This document shows, piece by piece, positions 44,737 through 54,038 of a stretch of DNA of 64,000 nt. This stretch comes from Paeniglutamicibacter kerguelensis. GTDB taxonomy: Bacteria > Actinomycetota > Actinomycetes > Actinomycetales > Micrococcaceae. The stretch is taken from the NCBI RefSeq assembly GCF_017876535.1, contig NZ_JAGIOF010000003.1:28818-92817 (forward strand), written 5' to 3'. The notes under the pieces were generated by a model that was not told the origin of the DNA, made no database searches, and worked only from the letters and a program-made list of their open reading frames with translations. The stretch's first letter is position 1, and each line of letters opens with the position of its first letter. Position numbers and translations under genes: made by a program.

Positions 44737-44820
44737 GCTGAATGCCGATACGCAGTAAGCTCCACGCAGCATCCGGATGCCTAGTTGCCCAGTGGAGAAA
44801 CCCTATACATGCGTTAAAAG

Positions 44821-44857
44821 AAGTAGGGAGTGGCCCCTAAGGGCGACTCCCGTACTT
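44821..44857 (+). terminator. Terminator between the Gabija-like pair and the HEPN gene
   Basis: Left arm 44821-44836 pairs with right arm 44841-44857 around a CTAA loop, with one bulge and one mismatch, and runs into TTTAGATTTTAG. It suggests that the HEPN gene is transcribed separately. Confidence 0.75.
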
Positions 44858-44867
44858 TAGATTTTAG

Positions 44868-44881
44868 ATCGCTTCAGCGAT
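44868..44881. promoter_or_regulatory. ATCGCT/AGCGAT palindrome before the HEPN gene
   Basis: ATCGCT-TC-AGCGAT, 6-bp arms, 28 nt before ATG 44910. Possible operator or promoter element of the HEPN gene. Confidence 0.4.
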
Positions 44882-44909
44882 GTAATCATCATAGGGCAAA
44901 ATAAGTAAG

Positions 44910-46628
44910 ATGAGCAACTCAAGCACCCTCAGTCTCTCGCAAGGGCATATCGGCAAAGAATGGTTCGCAACCCATCTTGCCGCACGTCTACAAGACTTCT
45001 TCTTTGAGTCGTCACCTTGGCAAAAGAGGCTGTGGGAAGCTGGAACTCTCTCAACCTTAAAAGAACTGCTTGATGCGTCCTTCTGGAATAGCCGCAACGT
45101 CCTAAGCCAGCACGCGGTCGGGTGGTTGGCAAAAGAGCTCGAACGGATAGTAGGCCTTGATCGCGGGATTGGGGGTCGAGAGACAAAAAAGAAGTTCACC
45201 ACAGAGCTCGCTACAGGCGTTCCTTACGAATCCAGACATTGGCGCGCACTTGAACAGCTAATTACTCAAGCCGAGCGTCGGTACCTAAACCTATGGCTGA
45301 CGGCCGTCGATTCATCCTCCCCGCCCGGTGCAGAACGAACGGCACGGGCCATCGCAGCACTCCTGCTGGACGTCGGCTTCAGCATGCCCTACCTACACTC
45401 ATGGATCGGTCGTCATATTAGTGTCGGGAGTTCCGTCCAAGAGCTCTTCGTCGACGCCGAGCTATTACGCACGCAAAAAATCACAACCTTTGACGTCGTC
45501 ATACCGTTCAACAAAATGCCCAACCCCGAGACAGCGCAAGCCCACACAAATTGGCTGGTTCCCAGCGAAATCCGACACTGGCTTCAGGACAGTGACCCTA
45601 GTGTGAGATCTGGCGTGCGCTATATGGGCGGGTTTCGTTACGAAATTCTTGCAATGGATCCTTATGCGGCATCCCGCATAGCCGCGGGCATTGTTGATCG
45701 GATCATTGCGCGAGCTAGCTACGCACCGGGATATAGCAAGCTAGCGCCTTGCGAAGCCGTATGGATCCGGGCAAGCGGCGCCAAGGACGCCAAAAGATAC
45801 TCCTTGAGTAAACCCCACCGCGGAACTTACGTGCGATCACTACTCGCAGAACGGAAAGTCCATGCAGTTGGGGTGGCATCGACTTCCCTCGATGACGCTC
45901 TCGAATTAGCCGCTTCGCTGAACAACAGCAGTTCTGCAGGACCGGCGATTGCGAGCGGATGGTCTGCGTTGGAAGCACTGCTGTTTTCTCCCGGCGACCC
46001 CCAAGACGCAAAAGACGGCCGAGGTGTTGTTGTTGCCGCACGAGCAGCGACACTGGCTGCATGTTCATGGCCCAGAGCTGAATTAACCAGCTTGGCTCAT
46101 GCGCATAACAAGAAATCGACTAAACCGAGCATCGCCGGCCATTTTGCATTGGCGCTAACGCCAACACAGAAACTTGTCCAAGAAGGCAAGGAAAACAGCG
46201 TCCTCGCTGAGAATCTCGAGTCGGCGGTGACGAACCAACAAAGGTGCGAGTTAGTTCTTGAGCATTTTCGAAGTGGGCAAATGCTGCACTTGGCCGGAGC
46301 AAGTGACGCAGCTGCACAAGAACGAGTCCTATCAGTAGTCCAAAATGGCTCAGCAACTCTTTCCGAGGTACGCATTCAAATCGAGCACGCCTTTAGACGG
46401 ATGTACCGAAACCGAAACATGGTGGTGCATGGAGGCGCTGCCACAGCTCAGACGCTCGAAGTAGCCCTCAGAACTTCCGCCCCACTGGTCGGAGCAGTCC
46501 TGGATCGGATAGCCCATGCACAGCTCGTCGACGGCATAGAACCACTTAACTTGGCAGCCCGAGGAGAAATCAGTATCTCATCGATGCATCTCGCCGAAGC
46601 CCAAACATTGAGTGACCTATTGGAATGA
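44910..46628 (+). CDS. Unknown protein with C-terminal HEPN-type RX4H motif
   Basis: 572 aa, soluble, largely helical. I do not recognise the N-terminal 450 residues, which contain short conserved-looking blocks (VPYESRHWRALEQ, SWIGRHISVGSSVQELF, GWSALEALLF). Near residue 500, the helix RRMYRNRNMVVHGG carries R502 and H507 in the RX4H spacing of HEPN RNases, preceded by a helical bundle. HEPN proteins in defence systems cleave RNA when triggered. It follows the Gabija-like pair on the same strand, but after a terminator and its own possible promoter. It could be a separate abortive-infection gene. The start at 44910 has only a weak ribosome site. Confidence 0.6.
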   Translation: MSNSSTLSLSQGHIGKEWFATHLAARLQDFFFESSPWQKRLWEAGTLSTLKELLDASFWNSRNVLSQHAVGWLAKELERIVGLDRGIGGRETKKKFTTELATGVPYESRHWRALEQLITQAERRYLNLWLTAVDSSSPPGAERTARAIAALLLDVGFSMPYLHSWIGRHISVGSSVQELFVDAELLRTQKITTFDVVIPFNKMPNPETAQAHTNWLVPSEIRHWLQDSDPSVRSGVRYMGGFRYEILAMDPYAASRIAAGIVDRIIARASYAPGYSKLAPCEAVWIRASGAKDAKRYSLSKPHRGTYVRSLLAERKVHAVGVASTSLDDALELAASLNNSSSAGPAIASGWSALEALLFSPGDPQDAKDGRGVVVAARAATLAACSWPRAELTSLAHAHNKKSTKPSIAGHFALALTPTQKLVQEGKENSVLAENLESAVTNQQRCELVLEHFRSGQMLHLAGASDAAAQERVLSVVQNGSATLSEVRIQIEHAFRRMYRNRNMVVHGGAATAQTLEVALRTSAPLVGAVLDRIAHAQLVDGIEPLNLAARGEISISSMHLAEAQTLSDLLE

Positions 46629-47294
46629 GGCACTTCAAATAGTTACGTAGTGAAGATCGCGTTGGCCTGAATGTAAAGAACGACGAAGAACGTACACGCG
46701 GCTCTGGGCTCTCCACTTAACTGGAGCACTTCCGGAATATTCAGTTCGAGTTCTTTGGATGCGTAGTAGACGCCTCCACTCCGCTGGCAAGTAATTGAAA
46801 TTGAAGCGCTCTGCTGAAGCGACCGGGGCCCCTGGGTACCTGCCGTGCCGTGGTGGGTGCCAGGTCTGGCTTCATTCCATTGTCTTGCTTCGGATAGGTA
46901 TGTATTCCTCCGCTTATGTGGAGAGCCCAGACGCGGCTTTCCTGACCAGCCCTTGTACGTCCCACCAATGGCTGCCAGGGCCATTCGTTACGACCACGCT
47001 GCTTGAGACACATTGATGAGAAGCGCCGTCAGGGCCGAACAGCCAGACTGACAAAGCAAAACTATCGCTACTCGTGGATCCCTAATCAAAGGATTGAACT
47101 GTCCCTGAAGTCATGCCGCCGTTTTGGGAGGCCCGTAGGTTAAGAGACCCAGTGCCTAGCACCCCAGCGCCGCTCCGCGCCGTGGGGCAAAGTTGAGGCG
47201 ACACGGGTTGCACCCCCGCGGTATTTATGTGTCCTTGAGTGAGTGAGAATCGTGACGATTCCACTTCGCGAAGACTCATGGCTAGAGTCGACGG
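46629..47294. other. 666-bp intergenic region; inverted repeat near its end
   Basis: No gene I can support; open frames on both strands lack family features. A perfect GAATCGT-G-ACGATTC inverted repeat at 47247-47261 stands 34 nt before the next gene and could be its operator. The 47090-47230 stretch is strongly G/C-rich with several short repeats, but not a tRNA. Confidence 0.5.
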
Positions 47295-50200
47295 ATGAGC
47301 CTTACATCGCTTCTTCGTGATCCGCAGTCGTCAGTGCGTGCCTACCTGGATGGCATTTCTCCGCTCCTTCAAGCCTCGAGCGGACGAAGCTACGAATCTC
47401 GCGCGGCGGTAGGGGCTCTGGGCCTGCCGGAAATCGCAAGTAGCAGGACTATAGTGCTTCCCTTCCCGGGAGCGGATCGACCACTATCCGGTACGGCTTT
47501 CGACTTTCGTGCACGAATCGACCTCGGGAGTTTTGACCCTCGCCATTCCGCTGCTGCCGCCGGTGTTGCCCAGCTGACACGCTATGTTCCATTCATGGAG
47601 AACGGTCCCCACCGCGCCAAGATACTCACCGAAGCGTTCGGCGTGGCAGAGACGCTGTTGCGCGAACCGTCCAGCGACTCGGAGCTCGACCGGGCATCCA
47701 TCCTCCTTGCCTACTGTGAACAGGCCGCTCGGGCGGGCGCGACGGCACTCATCGGTTCGGTCGGCGCTTCCTGCGATGCGGTTGTCGACGGAAAATCGTT
47801 CGCAGACCGGCTTGATCCGCTTGCACTGGCAGACATCACATCGCTGATGTTGTCCAATGCTGGTCAGCTGGAAACCTGGCGGGAGCAGATCGCCGACGGA
47901 GACCACTACGAACCAAACCCGGGGTTCGCAGGATCGGGGCTCGTCGGAGGGGCCGATGCCGACTGGGTGATCGGCGAAACCTTGATCGACTGCAAAGTCT
48001 ACGGCGCGTTGACCGTACCCAAGCTGCGAGACTTCCTGCGTCAGTTGCTTGGGTATGTGATGCTGGATTCCGATGACAGCCTCGGCATTCGCCATGTCGG
48101 CATATGGCTCCCGCGCCAGGGGATGACGCCCCGTTGGAGTCTCAAGCGCCTTCTTGGCGGTGACCCCGAGGAATTGCTGCCTTCGCTGAGACAGGGGTTC
48201 ATCAAGGCGATAGGAAAGACGCAGCTTGCGCCACATGCTCCTATTTCGGCGAGGCGCAAGCGTCAACTGCTTGCGGATAATCGGCACACTCCGTACGAGA
48301 TGTTGGCCGAGCTGGCGCTAGGTGAGGACGTTGACCTCCGTCGGCGCGTTGGACGGAACGCGGTGACACCCGAGCCAACCCTTCGAAAGCTCGTGGGAGA
48401 TGCCCGTTGGCAGGTTCGTGAGGGTGTTGCGATGAATGAAGCAGCGCCCGAAGACGTGCTTCAAACACTCGCGCACGACCGAAGCATTGCGGTTCGGCGA
48501 GCCGTGGCGTCAAATCCTGGCGCTCCCTTACCGCTGGTGAAAGCCTTGGAAGCCGACACCAGCCCTGACGTGCAATGGGCTGCCCGAACTCACCAGGGAG
48601 TTGGAACCGAACTGGCGGGCAGGGCGCCGCTGGAGGCCGAGCTGTCCAGTGCAGGAGGACATGGTGCGGTTCAAATCAGCCAGAACCGCGACGAATCTGC
48701 ACTTGACTCGCAGTGGTTCGACAAATTCCTCCAAATGACGCGCGGCTTCCCCCTTTTGCCGATTCCGCAAGCTAGCCGTATCTGGGGTCGGCTGTCTAAA
48801 CGGCAGCTTGATGTCGAAGAATGGATGCAGGCCGGTCTCCCCGATCAAGTTCTAGACGATCTGTTCCGGTCGGATCGCCCCCGCTGGGTTCGAAGAAGGA
48901 TTGCAGGGGAGCTGCCTATCTCGGAGACGGCTGTGCGTGAAAGCCTACTGAGTGACGCTGATCCCGAGATTCGATGGCAGGCTCTTGAGCGTACCCTGAG
49001 CACTAAGGCCGAGTCTCTCGGCACATTGCTCGCCGATCTCGCGGCATCTCCGGAAGCGAGATTGCGATTCCGCACCGAGGGTATGGAATCTATACGGGAG
49101 TGGTGGTACACCGCCGCTGAATACAAGCACAGGACGCTTTGCCTCGTTGCTGCTCACCCATCGACTCCCTGCGACGCGCTTCTGACGCTTACGTCGAGTT
49201 CCTCGACCGAGGTGCTCGCCAACCTGATCGATAACCCGTCTCTTGGTGCTGCCGATCGGGCTCAGCTCATTGAGTCGCTGCAGACCAGCAAATCCGTCGC
49301 AACTCGTGAGTTGCTTGTTTCCTTGCACTCGGTGCCGGAGTCAGCTTTGATCGATCTGGCATCAGACAGGGACGTCAGAGTGCGCGCTGCGGTCGCAAAG
49401 CATCACGCCGCACCGCTTGCTGCCCTAACTCACTTGGCTGCGGATAAGAAACGCGAGGTACGACTATCGGTACTTGAAAACCCGTACACTCCTGGTGACC
49501 TGGCTAGTTTCATCGCGGAGGCCATGCTTCTGGTCGATGTCGACGAGGATCTGCACGAGGTGCTCAAACTGACTGAGACACGTGCAGACGTTGATTTGCC
49601 GCCGCGGGTGATCGAGGAAGCCCTCGATCGTCTCTCAAAGAGCCGAGTGCGTGATCCCGACATGCGTGTGGTCGTAGCGGGCGATGGTCGAAGCGGTGGG
49701 AGGACGCTGTCGCGGCTCGCTCGCAGCGCTGAAGACGGTGTTCGCCGCGCGGTCGTCACAAACCCCCACACTCCAATCGCTGTATTGGAGCGTCTCGCCA
49801 GCGATCCCGAACCGGGAGTGAGGGCGCGGGTAGCTGGCAACCCGCTTTCGCCGGCGATTGTTCTCGTGGCGCTCTCACATGACGAGGACCCGCAAGTCAG
49901 AGCCGGGACGGCCAAGAACCCTAATCTTCCACCAAGCGTCCTTGAAAGCCTGCTTGTTGATGCTGAGGCTAGCGTAGGTTCTACGGCACTGGCGAACCCC
50001 GCAACGCCGGAGGAACCAACGCGTGAAGCGGAAACCGAACTAGAACGTCCACCGTCACCATCGCGTCCTCACCGCGTCAGACTGGTGGAGATGGTTGCAA
50101 ATCCCAAAGCTGAGGTGCGAATGCAGGTTGCATTTAGTCGCAGGGCAGATACGGATCTGCTTGTGATGCTTGGTGGGGAACGAAGCGCACAGGTGCGGCG

Positions 50201-50489
50201 TGCCGTCGCGGCGAACCCGAATACTCCCGTTGCAGTGCTGCGTTCACTTGCCGACGACAAGGACGAGCAAGTTCGCCATGCAGTCGCCTTCAATGGCTCA
50301 ACACCAGGGCCTCTTCTGGCGGAGCTTGCCGGCCGCAGCATCGACCTCGCCGTCCTCGTCGCCATGAATCCGGACGTGCCCAACGCCGTCCTTGACGCTC
50401 TTGCGCAAGACGGCAGTCCGCTAGTTCGGTTTGTCGCCAACGGCAACCGACAGGCTCACGTTCTTCCCCGCAACGGGAACACTCAATAA
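47295..50489 (+). CDS. PD-(D/E)XK-like nuclease domain fused to variant HEAT/LRV repeats
   Basis: 1064 aa, function not described as far as I know. The first 320 residues are a mixed alpha/beta domain with D223 in ADWVIGE, D232-C-K234, and QLLGY (Q250, Y254), matching the D, DxK and QxxxY motifs of RecB-type PD-(D/E)XK nucleases. From about residue 330 to 1050, more than a dozen repeats of about 25-30 residues follow the pattern NPxTPxxVLxxLAxDxDxxVRxxVAxN (examples: NPHTPIAVLERLASD, NPNLPPSVLESLLVD, NPNTPVAVLRSLADD), as in leucine-rich-variant or HEAT-like solenoids. Two breaks occur near 440-530 and 700-735. It sits between the HEPN gene and a type I restriction operon with its own start region. 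Confidence 0.75.
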   Translation: MSLTSLLRDPQSSVRAYLDGISPLLQASSGRSYESRAAVGALGLPEIASSRTIVLPFPGADRPLSGTAFDFRARIDLGSFDPRHSAAAAGVAQLTRYVPFMENGPHRAKILTEAFGVAETLLREPSSDSELDRASILLAYCEQAARAGATALIGSVGASCDAVVDGKSFADRLDPLALADITSLMLSNAGQLETWREQIADGDHYEPNPGFAGSGLVGGADADWVIGETLIDCKVYGALTVPKLRDFLRQLLGYVMLDSDDSLGIRHVGIWLPRQGMTPRWSLKRLLGGDPEELLPSLRQGFIKAIGKTQLAPHAPISARRKRQLLADNRHTPYEMLAELALGEDVDLRRRVGRNAVTPEPTLRKLVGDARWQVREGVAMNEAAPEDVLQTLAHDRSIAVRRAVASNPGAPLPLVKALEADTSPDVQWAARTHQGVGTELAGRAPLEAELSSAGGHGAVQISQNRDESALDSQWFDKFLQMTRGFPLLPIPQASRIWGRLSKRQLDVEEWMQAGLPDQVLDDLFRSDRPRWVRRRIAGELPISETAVRESLLSDADPEIRWQALERTLSTKAESLGTLLADLAASPEARLRFRTEGMESIREWWYTAAEYKHRTLCLVAAHPSTPCDALLTLTSSSSTEVLANLIDNPSLGAADRAQLIESLQTSKSVATRELLVSLHSVPESALIDLASDRDVRVRAAVAKHHAAPLAALTHLAADKKREVRLSVLENPYTPGDLASFIAEAMLLVDVDEDLHEVLKLTETRADVDLPPRVIEEALDRLSKSRVRDPDMRVVVAGDGRSGGRTLSRLARSAEDGVRRAVVTNPHTPIAVLERLASDPEPGVRARVAGNPLSPAIVLVALSHDEDPQVRAGTAKNPNLPPSVLESLLVDAEASVGSTALANPATPEEPTREAETELERPPSPSRPHRVRLVEMVANPKAEVRMQVAFSRRADTDLLVMLGGERSAQVRRAVAANPNTPVAVLRSLADDKDEQVRHAVAFNGSTPGPLLAELAGRSIDLAVLVAMNPDVPNAVLDALAQDGSPLVRFVANGNRQAHVLPRNGNTQ

Positions 50490-50788
50490 ACCCTATAGTC
50501 GGGCCCGGCGGCGCAGTCGCGAAGAAGAGTTGAGAACCGATGGCCCACAGGTACCACGGTGACAGAGCAAGTCAGCTCGATCGCGTAGGGCATTGCGGAC
50601 TGCTCTCTCTAACCTAATGACAGATCTCTTACGAGAGAGTCATTGGTCAGGACAGGGCTGTCCGCACCATACAATTCAGGGTAAGTACGTGTGCGATCGA
50701 TGAAAGCCGCACGGCAATGGGGACGCCACCAGCGGCAGATGAAACTTCCAGCGCGCCCCGCTGCCTGAGGCAAGGGAAGTGGGAGTAA
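50490..50788. other. 299-bp promoter region of the type I restriction operon
   Basis: No gene supported. It separates the nuclease-repeat gene from hsdM and should contain the hsdM promoter; GGGAG stands just before the GTG start. Confidence 0.45.
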
Positions 50789-52759
50789 GTGGCCGGCAAC
50801 AACAACGCCAATCTGGTGTGGAGCATCGCAAACATTCTGCGGGGTACCTACAAGCCGGCACAGTACGGTTCGGTGATTCTCCCGTTCACGATCCTGCGCC
50901 GACTGGACGGCGTGCTTGAAGGAACGAAGGATGCCGTCCTGAAAGAGGCGGAAGCCAAGAAGGACCTGAACATCCCCCTGGACGCCTTCCTCCAGAAGGC
51001 CTCGGGCCACAGCTTCTTCAACACGTCGCTATTCAACTTCGCCAAGCTCCTGGATGACCCCACGAATATCAAGGCCAACATCCTCAACTATGTCCAGGGG
51101 TTCTCAGAGAACACCCGGGACATCTTCGAGCGCTTCGAGTTCTACAAGACGCTCGAGAAGCTGGACGGCTCGGACCTCCTCTACCACGTGGTCAAGGACT
51201 TCGCCGCGATCGACCTTCGACCGGAGACCATCAGCAACATCGAGATGGGCCTCATGTTTGAAGAACTCATCCGCCGCTTCGCTGAATCATCCAACGAGAC
51301 CGCCGGCGAGCACTTCACGCCGCGTGAGGTCATCCAGCTCATGGTGCAGCTCCTGCTGAACTACGATGACGATGTCCTCACCAAGGAGGGCATCGTCCGC
51401 AGCATCTACGACCCCACCGCCGGCACAGGCGGCATGCTCACCGTCGCCCAGGAACACCTGCACTCGCTCAACCCCAGCGCATCGCTCGTTGCCTACGGCC
51501 AGGAGATCAACGACGAGTCCTACGCCATCTGCAAGTCTGACCTGCTCATCAAGGGCCAGGACATCTCCAAGATCTCCGTCGGAGACACCCTCGCCGACGA
51601 CCAGAACATCGGCCAGCAGTTCGACTTCATGCTCTCCAACCCGCCTTTCGGCGTGGAATGGAAGAAGATCCAGCCGCAGATCCAGAAAGAGCACGATCTC
51701 CACGGTTTTGACGGGCGCTTCGGCCCGGGCCTGCCCCGCGTCAGCGACGGATCCCTACTGTTCCTGCTGCACCTGGTCCGCAAGATGCGCCCGGCTCACG
51801 AAGGAGGATCACGCATCGGGATCGTCCTGAACGGCTCGCCGCTGTTCACCGGTGGTGCCGGCTCCGGCGAGTCGGAGATCCGCAAGTACCTGATCGAGAA
51901 CGACCTTGTTGAGGCCATCATCGCGCTGCCCACGGACATGTTCTACAACACCGGAATCGCCACCTACATCTGGATCCTCTCCAACAGCAAGAAGCAGAAG
52001 CATCCGGAGCGCGTCGGCAAGATCCAGCTCATCAACGGCGTCGATTTCTTCCAGAAGATGCGCAAAAGTCTCGGGTCCAAACGCAAGGAACTCGGACCCA
52101 ACGACATCTCGGACATCGTGCGCCTGTATGGGGCGTTTGAGGACGACGGCGAGACATCCAAGATCTTCACCAACCGGGACTTCGGCTACTCCACCATCAC
52201 CGTGGAGCGCCCGCTGAAGCTCAACTTCGCCTTCACCGCAGACCGTATCGACGCCGTGCTGGCGCAGAAACCGGTGGAAAGGATGGCCACCGACGATCGG
52301 CTGCTCTTGGCAAAGGCCCTCCGCTCCGAAGTGGCCGAGCCCGGCGAGGTCGACAAGAACCGGGAGGCTTTCCTCAAGGTCCTCAAACCGGTTCTCGCCA
52401 GCAGCGGCTTGAAACTCGGCGCGCCGATCTTCAAGGCAGTGCTCGCGGGACTGTCAGAACGCGACGAGGGCGCAGACGCGTGCACGGGGCCAAAGGGAAT
52501 GCCGGAGGCCGACACGGAGCTGCGCGATACCGAAAACGTGCCACTGGCCGAAGACATCCAGGCCTACTTCGAACGAGAAGTGCTCCCGCACGTGCCCGAT
52601 GCCTGGATCGACGAGTCCAAAACGAAGATCGGCTACGAGATCCCCTTCACCAGGCACTTCTACAAATACATCGCACCCAGGGCATTGGACGAGATCGACG
52701 CCGATCTGAACAAGCTCATCGGTGAGATCACGACACTGCTTGCCGAGGTCGAGAAGTGA
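50789..52759 (+). CDS. hsdM: Type I restriction-modification methyltransferase subunit
   Basis: 656 aa. N-terminal HsdM_N region (LRGTYKPAQYGSVILPFTILRRLD), then the N6-adenine methyltransferase with SAM-binding DPTAGTGGML near residue 206 and catalytic NPPFG near residue 285. The last 120 residues, including an acidic Gly-Met-Pro stretch and a helical end, are longer than in E. coli HsdM (529 aa). Starts with GTG 50789. GTGA overlap joins it to the specificity gene. With HsdS it should methylate adenine at the host recognition site. Confidence 0.93.
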   Translation: MAGNNNANLVWSIANILRGTYKPAQYGSVILPFTILRRLDGVLEGTKDAVLKEAEAKKDLNIPLDAFLQKASGHSFFNTSLFNFAKLLDDPTNIKANILNYVQGFSENTRDIFERFEFYKTLEKLDGSDLLYHVVKDFAAIDLRPETISNIEMGLMFEELIRRFAESSNETAGEHFTPREVIQLMVQLLLNYDDDVLTKEGIVRSIYDPTAGTGGMLTVAQEHLHSLNPSASLVAYGQEINDESYAICKSDLLIKGQDISKISVGDTLADDQNIGQQFDFMLSNPPFGVEWKKIQPQIQKEHDLHGFDGRFGPGLPRVSDGSLLFLLHLVRKMRPAHEGGSRIGIVLNGSPLFTGGAGSGESEIRKYLIENDLVEAIIALPTDMFYNTGIATYIWILSNSKKQKHPERVGKIQLINGVDFFQKMRKSLGSKRKELGPNDISDIVRLYGAFEDDGETSKIFTNRDFGYSTITVERPLKLNFAFTADRIDAVLAQKPVERMATDDRLLLAKALRSEVAEPGEVDKNREAFLKVLKPVLASSGLKLGAPIFKAVLAGLSERDEGADACTGPKGMPEADTELRDTENVPLAEDIQAYFEREVLPHVPDAWIDESKTKIGYEIPFTRHFYKYIAPRALDEIDADLNKLIGEITTLLAEVEK

Positions 52760-54036
52760 CCTATCCTCAACTGGCGGTCCGCCGTGTGGTGTCTGAGATC
52801 GAAAGTGGAACTAGTGTAAATGCGATTGACCTCCCAACCACTAACGACGAAACAGGCGTGCTGAAGACGAGTAGTGTCTCCAACGGATACTTCGACGCAA
52901 CGGAAAACAAGGTCGTTGATCCGGACGAACTTCACCGTGTTTCCTGTCCCGTCCGGGGCGACCGGTTGATCGTCAGCCGCATGAACACACCGGCGCTTGT
53001 GGGTGCTGCTGGCCACACCCAACGTGACTATGACAATCTGTATCTTCCGGATCGTCTTTGGCAAGTGCGAACATCTGAAACGGCAGTAGCAAAATTTGTC
53101 TACTGGTGGATGCAAACGCGGGAATATCGCGACCAAGTTGCCGCCATATGTGTTGGCACCAGCAGTAGCATGCAGAACCTCAGCCAGAACGACTTTCTTT
53201 CCTTTCAAATGCCCTTTCCAAATCAATCGACGCAGAATTCGATCTCTGAGTTTCTCGACCGAGAAACAGCACAGATCGACGAGCTAATCGGCAAACAGAA
53301 GCGGCTCATCGGGCTGCTTGCCGAGAAACGCCAGGCCACTATCAATCGCGCCGTCACCAAAGGCCTCGACCCCACCGAATCTACCGAGCCCTCTAGCGTC
53401 CCTTGGATCGATGATTTTCCTAGTCATTGGACGGAGAAGCCGATGTGTCATTTCATGACAGGGCGAGTGGACTATCGCGGTGCTACTCCAAAGAAGACCG
53501 ACGATGGCATCTTCCTGGTCACGGCGAAGAACGTGCGGAAGGGCTACATTGACTATGCAGCCTCGACCGAATATGTGGGGGTGGATGATTACGATAATGT
53601 AATGAGCCGAGGCCGTCCTGCGCTAGGCGACATTCTCATGACGATGGAGGCTCCTCTCGGAAACTTCGCACTCGTTGATGATCCGGGGGTGGCTTTGGCC
53701 CAGCGTGTTATCAAATTCCGGCCGAAAGCCGAGTTGATTCCGAAATTTGCCGTGTATGCAATGAATTCCCCATACTTTCAGGCTCAGCTCGAGGAACGAG
53801 CAACTGGATCCACTGCTTTGGGGCTCAAGGCAAGCAAGCTTATCGAACTTCGACTCGTTGCTCCGTCTGTTGCGGAACAACTTAGGATCGTCGACTATCT
53901 TGATTTGAGCACGGGACGCATCGACGACTTGGCACGTCGTTCGGAGACGGCCATGAAACTCCTATCCGAGCGCCGCTCCGCTCTCATTTCCGCTGCCGTG
54001 ACCGGCAAAATCGATGTTCGCGAAGGAGCTGCATAA
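52756..54036 (+). CDS. hsdS: Type I restriction-modification specificity subunit
   Basis: 426 aa. Two target-recognition domains (about residues 1-150 and 215-365), each followed by a long helix that spaces the half-sites: LDRETAQIDELIGKQKRLI near 175 and YLDLSTGRIDDLARRSE near 385. These conserved helices end in the similar RQATINRAVTKGLD and RSALISAAVTGKID. It determines the bipartite DNA sequence recognised by the complex. GTG 52756 overlaps the hsdM stop. The G/C content drops in the recognition domains, as common in variable TRD regions. Confidence 0.92.
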   Translation: MTYPQLAVRRVVSEIESGTSVNAIDLPTTNDETGVLKTSSVSNGYFDATENKVVDPDELHRVSCPVRGDRLIVSRMNTPALVGAAGHTQRDYDNLYLPDRLWQVRTSETAVAKFVYWWMQTREYRDQVAAICVGTSSSMQNLSQNDFLSFQMPFPNQSTQNSISEFLDRETAQIDELIGKQKRLIGLLAEKRQATINRAVTKGLDPTESTEPSSVPWIDDFPSHWTEKPMCHFMTGRVDYRGATPKKTDDGIFLVTAKNVRKGYIDYAASTEYVGVDDYDNVMSRGRPALGDILMTMEAPLGNFALVDDPGVALAQRVIKFRPKAELIPKFAVYAMNSPYFQAQLEERATGSTALGLKASKLIELRLVAPSVAEQLRIVDYLDLSTGRIDDLARRSETAMKLLSERRSALISAAVTGKIDVREGAA

Positions 54037-54038
54037 CG

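Noticed and set aside
46643..46984. 113-aa minus-strand frame
   Set aside because: Random-looking composition, no start signal, overlaps other spurious frames.
47120..47230. G/C-rich stretch that looked like a structured RNA or tRNA
   Set aside because: No cloverleaf could be drawn and the T-loop pattern is not present.
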